From Thermomicrobiaceae bacterium (GTDB taxonomy: Bacteria > Chloroflexota > Chloroflexia > Thermomicrobiales > Thermomicrobiaceae): a stretch of DNA of 6,790 nucleotides. Positions within the stretch are counted from its first letter, which is position 1, and the number at the start of each line of letters is the position of its first letter. Below the pieces are notes generated by a model, which saw only the letters and a list, made by a program, of their open reading frames with translations, ran no database searches and had not been told where the DNA came from. The stretch lies in NCBI GenBank assembly GCA_007124395.1, contig SLFF01000439.1, forward strand, positions 1-6,790, given 5' to 3'. The translations under genes were made by a program, and so were the position numbers. Below are positions 5,428 through 6,790 of this stretch, piece after piece.

Positions 5428-6790
5428 ATGCCATTGAAGATCCTCGAATCCCAGATCTATCGCGGCCCGAATGTCTGGGCTCGCGTGCCCGTTATCCGGC
5501 TCAAAGTGGATCTGGAAGACCTGGAGGAGCGCCCATCAAACACGGTCGACGGGTTTTACGATGAGCTCAACCACTACATGCCCAGTCTTTACGATCACTA
5601 CTGCTCGATGGGGCGTCGTGGCGGATTCCTGGAACGCATTCAGGAAGGCACCTGGATGGGCCATATTGCCGAGCATGTTGCGCTGGAGCTCCAGACGATT
5701 GCTGGCTCGGAGGTCGGCCGTGGTCTGACCCGCTCCACCGGCGACTACGGCATCTACAACGTGGTCTACCAGTACATCCAGCCGGATCTGGGAATGGAAG
5801 CTGGCAAACTGGCCATTCGATTCGTCAACTGGCTGGTCTACAAGGACGATCCCGAGTTCAACTTCGAAGAAGAGCTCGAAGAGTTGATTCTTCTCGCCGA
5901 GCGACTCGCCTACGGACCAAGCACCAAGGCACTCGTTGAAGAAGCCGAGCGACGGGGCATTCCGGTCATCCGGCTCGATCCGAGTCGATCTCTGGTACAG
6001 ATGGGCTACGGCGTCTACCAGCAACGAATCTGGGCAACCGTAACGTCTGAGACCAGCGATATCGCGGTCGACATCGCGGGAAACAAACGACTCACCAACC
6101 AGCTACTCCAGGGTGTCGGTATTCCCGTCCCGTTGGGCGGCCCGGTGCGAACCTTCGAGGAAGCGTTGAGCGTGGCGCGCCGGATCGGCTACCCCATCGT
6201 GATGAAACCGATGGATGGCAATCACGGTCGTGGTGTGCAGATCAACCTGCAGAACGACGAAGATGTCGCCAAATCCTTCCGTCTGGCTCAAGATGAGAGC
6301 CGCTCCGGATACGTGATGGTGGAATCGTTCGTCGTCGGACGTGATTACCGGATTCTCGTAGTGGGTGGTCAGATGATCGCGTGCTCCGAACGGGTTCCCG
6401 CGCATGTGATCGGGGACGGCAGCCACACCATCGCGGAATTGATCGAAATCACTAACAGCGATCCACGACGCGGTATCGGGCATGAGAAGGTACTGACCCG
6501 GATTCCGGTGAATCAGTCCGTGATCAACGTTCTGGAGCGCAACGATCAGACGCTGGAGACCGTTCCCGGGAACGGCGAGTTCGTTCAGCTTCAGTTGACT
6601 GGCAACATGTCGACGGGCGGGATCTCGCGAGATCGCACCAACGAGATTCATCCGGACAACATAGAAATCGCTGAGCAAGCCGCGAGGATTATCGGCCTGG
6701 ACGTTGCCGGTATCGACATCATTGCGAAAGACATCGCCACACCGCTAAAGGATCAGGCTGGTGCTATCTGCGAGGTGAATGCCGGACCCG
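5428..6790 (+). CDS. cphA: cyanophycin synthetase, 3' partial (N domain and most of the ATP-grasp domain)
   Basis: Makes cyanophycin from Asp and Arg using ATP: the ATP-grasp (G) domain extends the poly-Asp backbone and the Mur-type (M) domain adds Arg side chains. The frame is open to the right edge, giving 454 codons of a family usually near 870-900 aa. The N domain (1-160) contains GPN (13-15) and HIAEH (79-83), an HxxEH pattern at the place where some CphA1 enzymes have a primer-making hydrolase site. Linker motifs SRSLVQMGYGVYQQR (186-200) and TSETSDIAVDIAGNK (206-220) are classic CphA sequence. The ATP-grasp domain shows VMKPMDGNHGRGV (258-270, Lys260 for ATP), VESFVVGRDYRILV (298-311), TGNMSTGG (391-398), DVAGIDI (425-431) and metal-binding EVNAGP (449-454) at the edge. 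The start is well fixed: an in-frame TGA lies at 5398-5400 and ATG 5428 is the first usual start after it. Whether an M domain follows cannot be seen, which matters because a separate Mur-type CphA relative is encoded upstream. Confidence 0.95.
   Translation, partial: MPLKILESQIYRGPNVWARVPVIRLKVDLEDLEERPSNTVDGFYDELNHYMPSLYDHYCSMGRRGGFLERIQEGTWMGHIAEHVALELQTIAGSEVGRGLTRSTGDYGIYNVVYQYIQPDLGMEAGKLAIRFVNWLVYKDDPEFNFEEELEELILLAERLAYGPSTKALVEEAERRGIPVIRLDPSRSLVQMGYGVYQQRIWATVTSETSDIAVDIAGNKRLTNQLLQGVGIPVPLGGPVRTFEEALSVARRIGYPIVMKPMDGNHGRGVQINLQNDEDVAKSFRLAQDESRSGYVMVESFVVGRDYRILVVGGQMIACSERVPAHVIGDGSHTIAELIEITNSDPRRGIGHEKVLTRIPVNQSVINVLERNDQTLETVPGNGEFVQLQLTGNMSTGGISRDRTNEIHPDNIEIAEQAARIIGLDVAGIDIIAKDIATPLKDQAGAICEVNAGP

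Noticed and set aside
5536..6024. 162-codon minus-strand open frame
   Set aside because: It lies antisense to the clearly conserved N domain of CphA and shows no protein-family motif.
6103..6678. 191-codon minus-strand open frame
   Set aside because: It lies wholly inside the ATP-grasp domain of cphA, has no recognisable domain, and is explained as a shadow of a GC-biased gene.
1..6790. CRISPR array, tRNA or insertion sequence
   Set aside because: No regularly spaced direct repeats, no cloverleaf with CCA-type end and no transposase motif were seen on either strand.

Overview
The window carries four genes, all on the + strand: the 3' part of a Ski2/Mtr4-type RNA/DNA helicase, then three genes of cyanophycin (multi-L-arginyl-poly-L-aspartate) metabolism. 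In order these are a Mur-ligase-type protein related to cyanophycin synthetase, a cytoplasmic cyanophycinase (cphB) and a cyanophycin synthetase (cphA) cut by the right edge. The DNA is moderately GC-rich. No tRNA, rRNA, CRISPR or mobile element was recognised. A HelY-like helicase with a C-terminal DSHCT domain beside heterotrophic-type cyanophycin genes suggests a high-GC, non-cyanobacterial lineage. Chloroflexota (Thermomicrobia-like) or a relative of Actinomycetota would fit, but this is inference from gene content and not a phylogenetic result.

Layout: positions 1-2727 hold the helicase, whose 5' end with the Walker A motif lies outside the window. A 74-bp gap with two small abutting hairpins follows. 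Positions 2802-4439 encode a 545-aa protein with a CphA-like N-terminal segment joined directly to a complete Mur ligase domain, with no ATP-grasp domain between them. After a 70-bp gap containing a possible -10 box, 4510-5328 encodes a 272-aa S51-family cyanophycinase. After a 99-bp gap, CphA begins at 5428 and runs off the edge after 454 codons, close to the end of its ATP-grasp domain.

How the genes work together: CphA would polymerise Asp and Arg into cyanophycin, a nitrogen/carbon store. CphB would cut the polymer to beta-Asp-Arg dipeptides. The Mur-type protein most likely acts in the same pathway, because its N-terminus is visibly homologous to the N-terminus of the CphA encoded here and its ligase domain resembles the arginine-adding M domain of CphA. 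Its exact reaction cannot be read from sequence.

The most notable observation is this CphA-like protein without an ATP-grasp domain. It is the mirror image of CphA2, whose Mur half is degenerate. A second is a perfect 11-bp inverted repeat (spacer 10 nt) inside the 3' end of the helicase gene, about 200 bp upstream of the cyanophycin genes.
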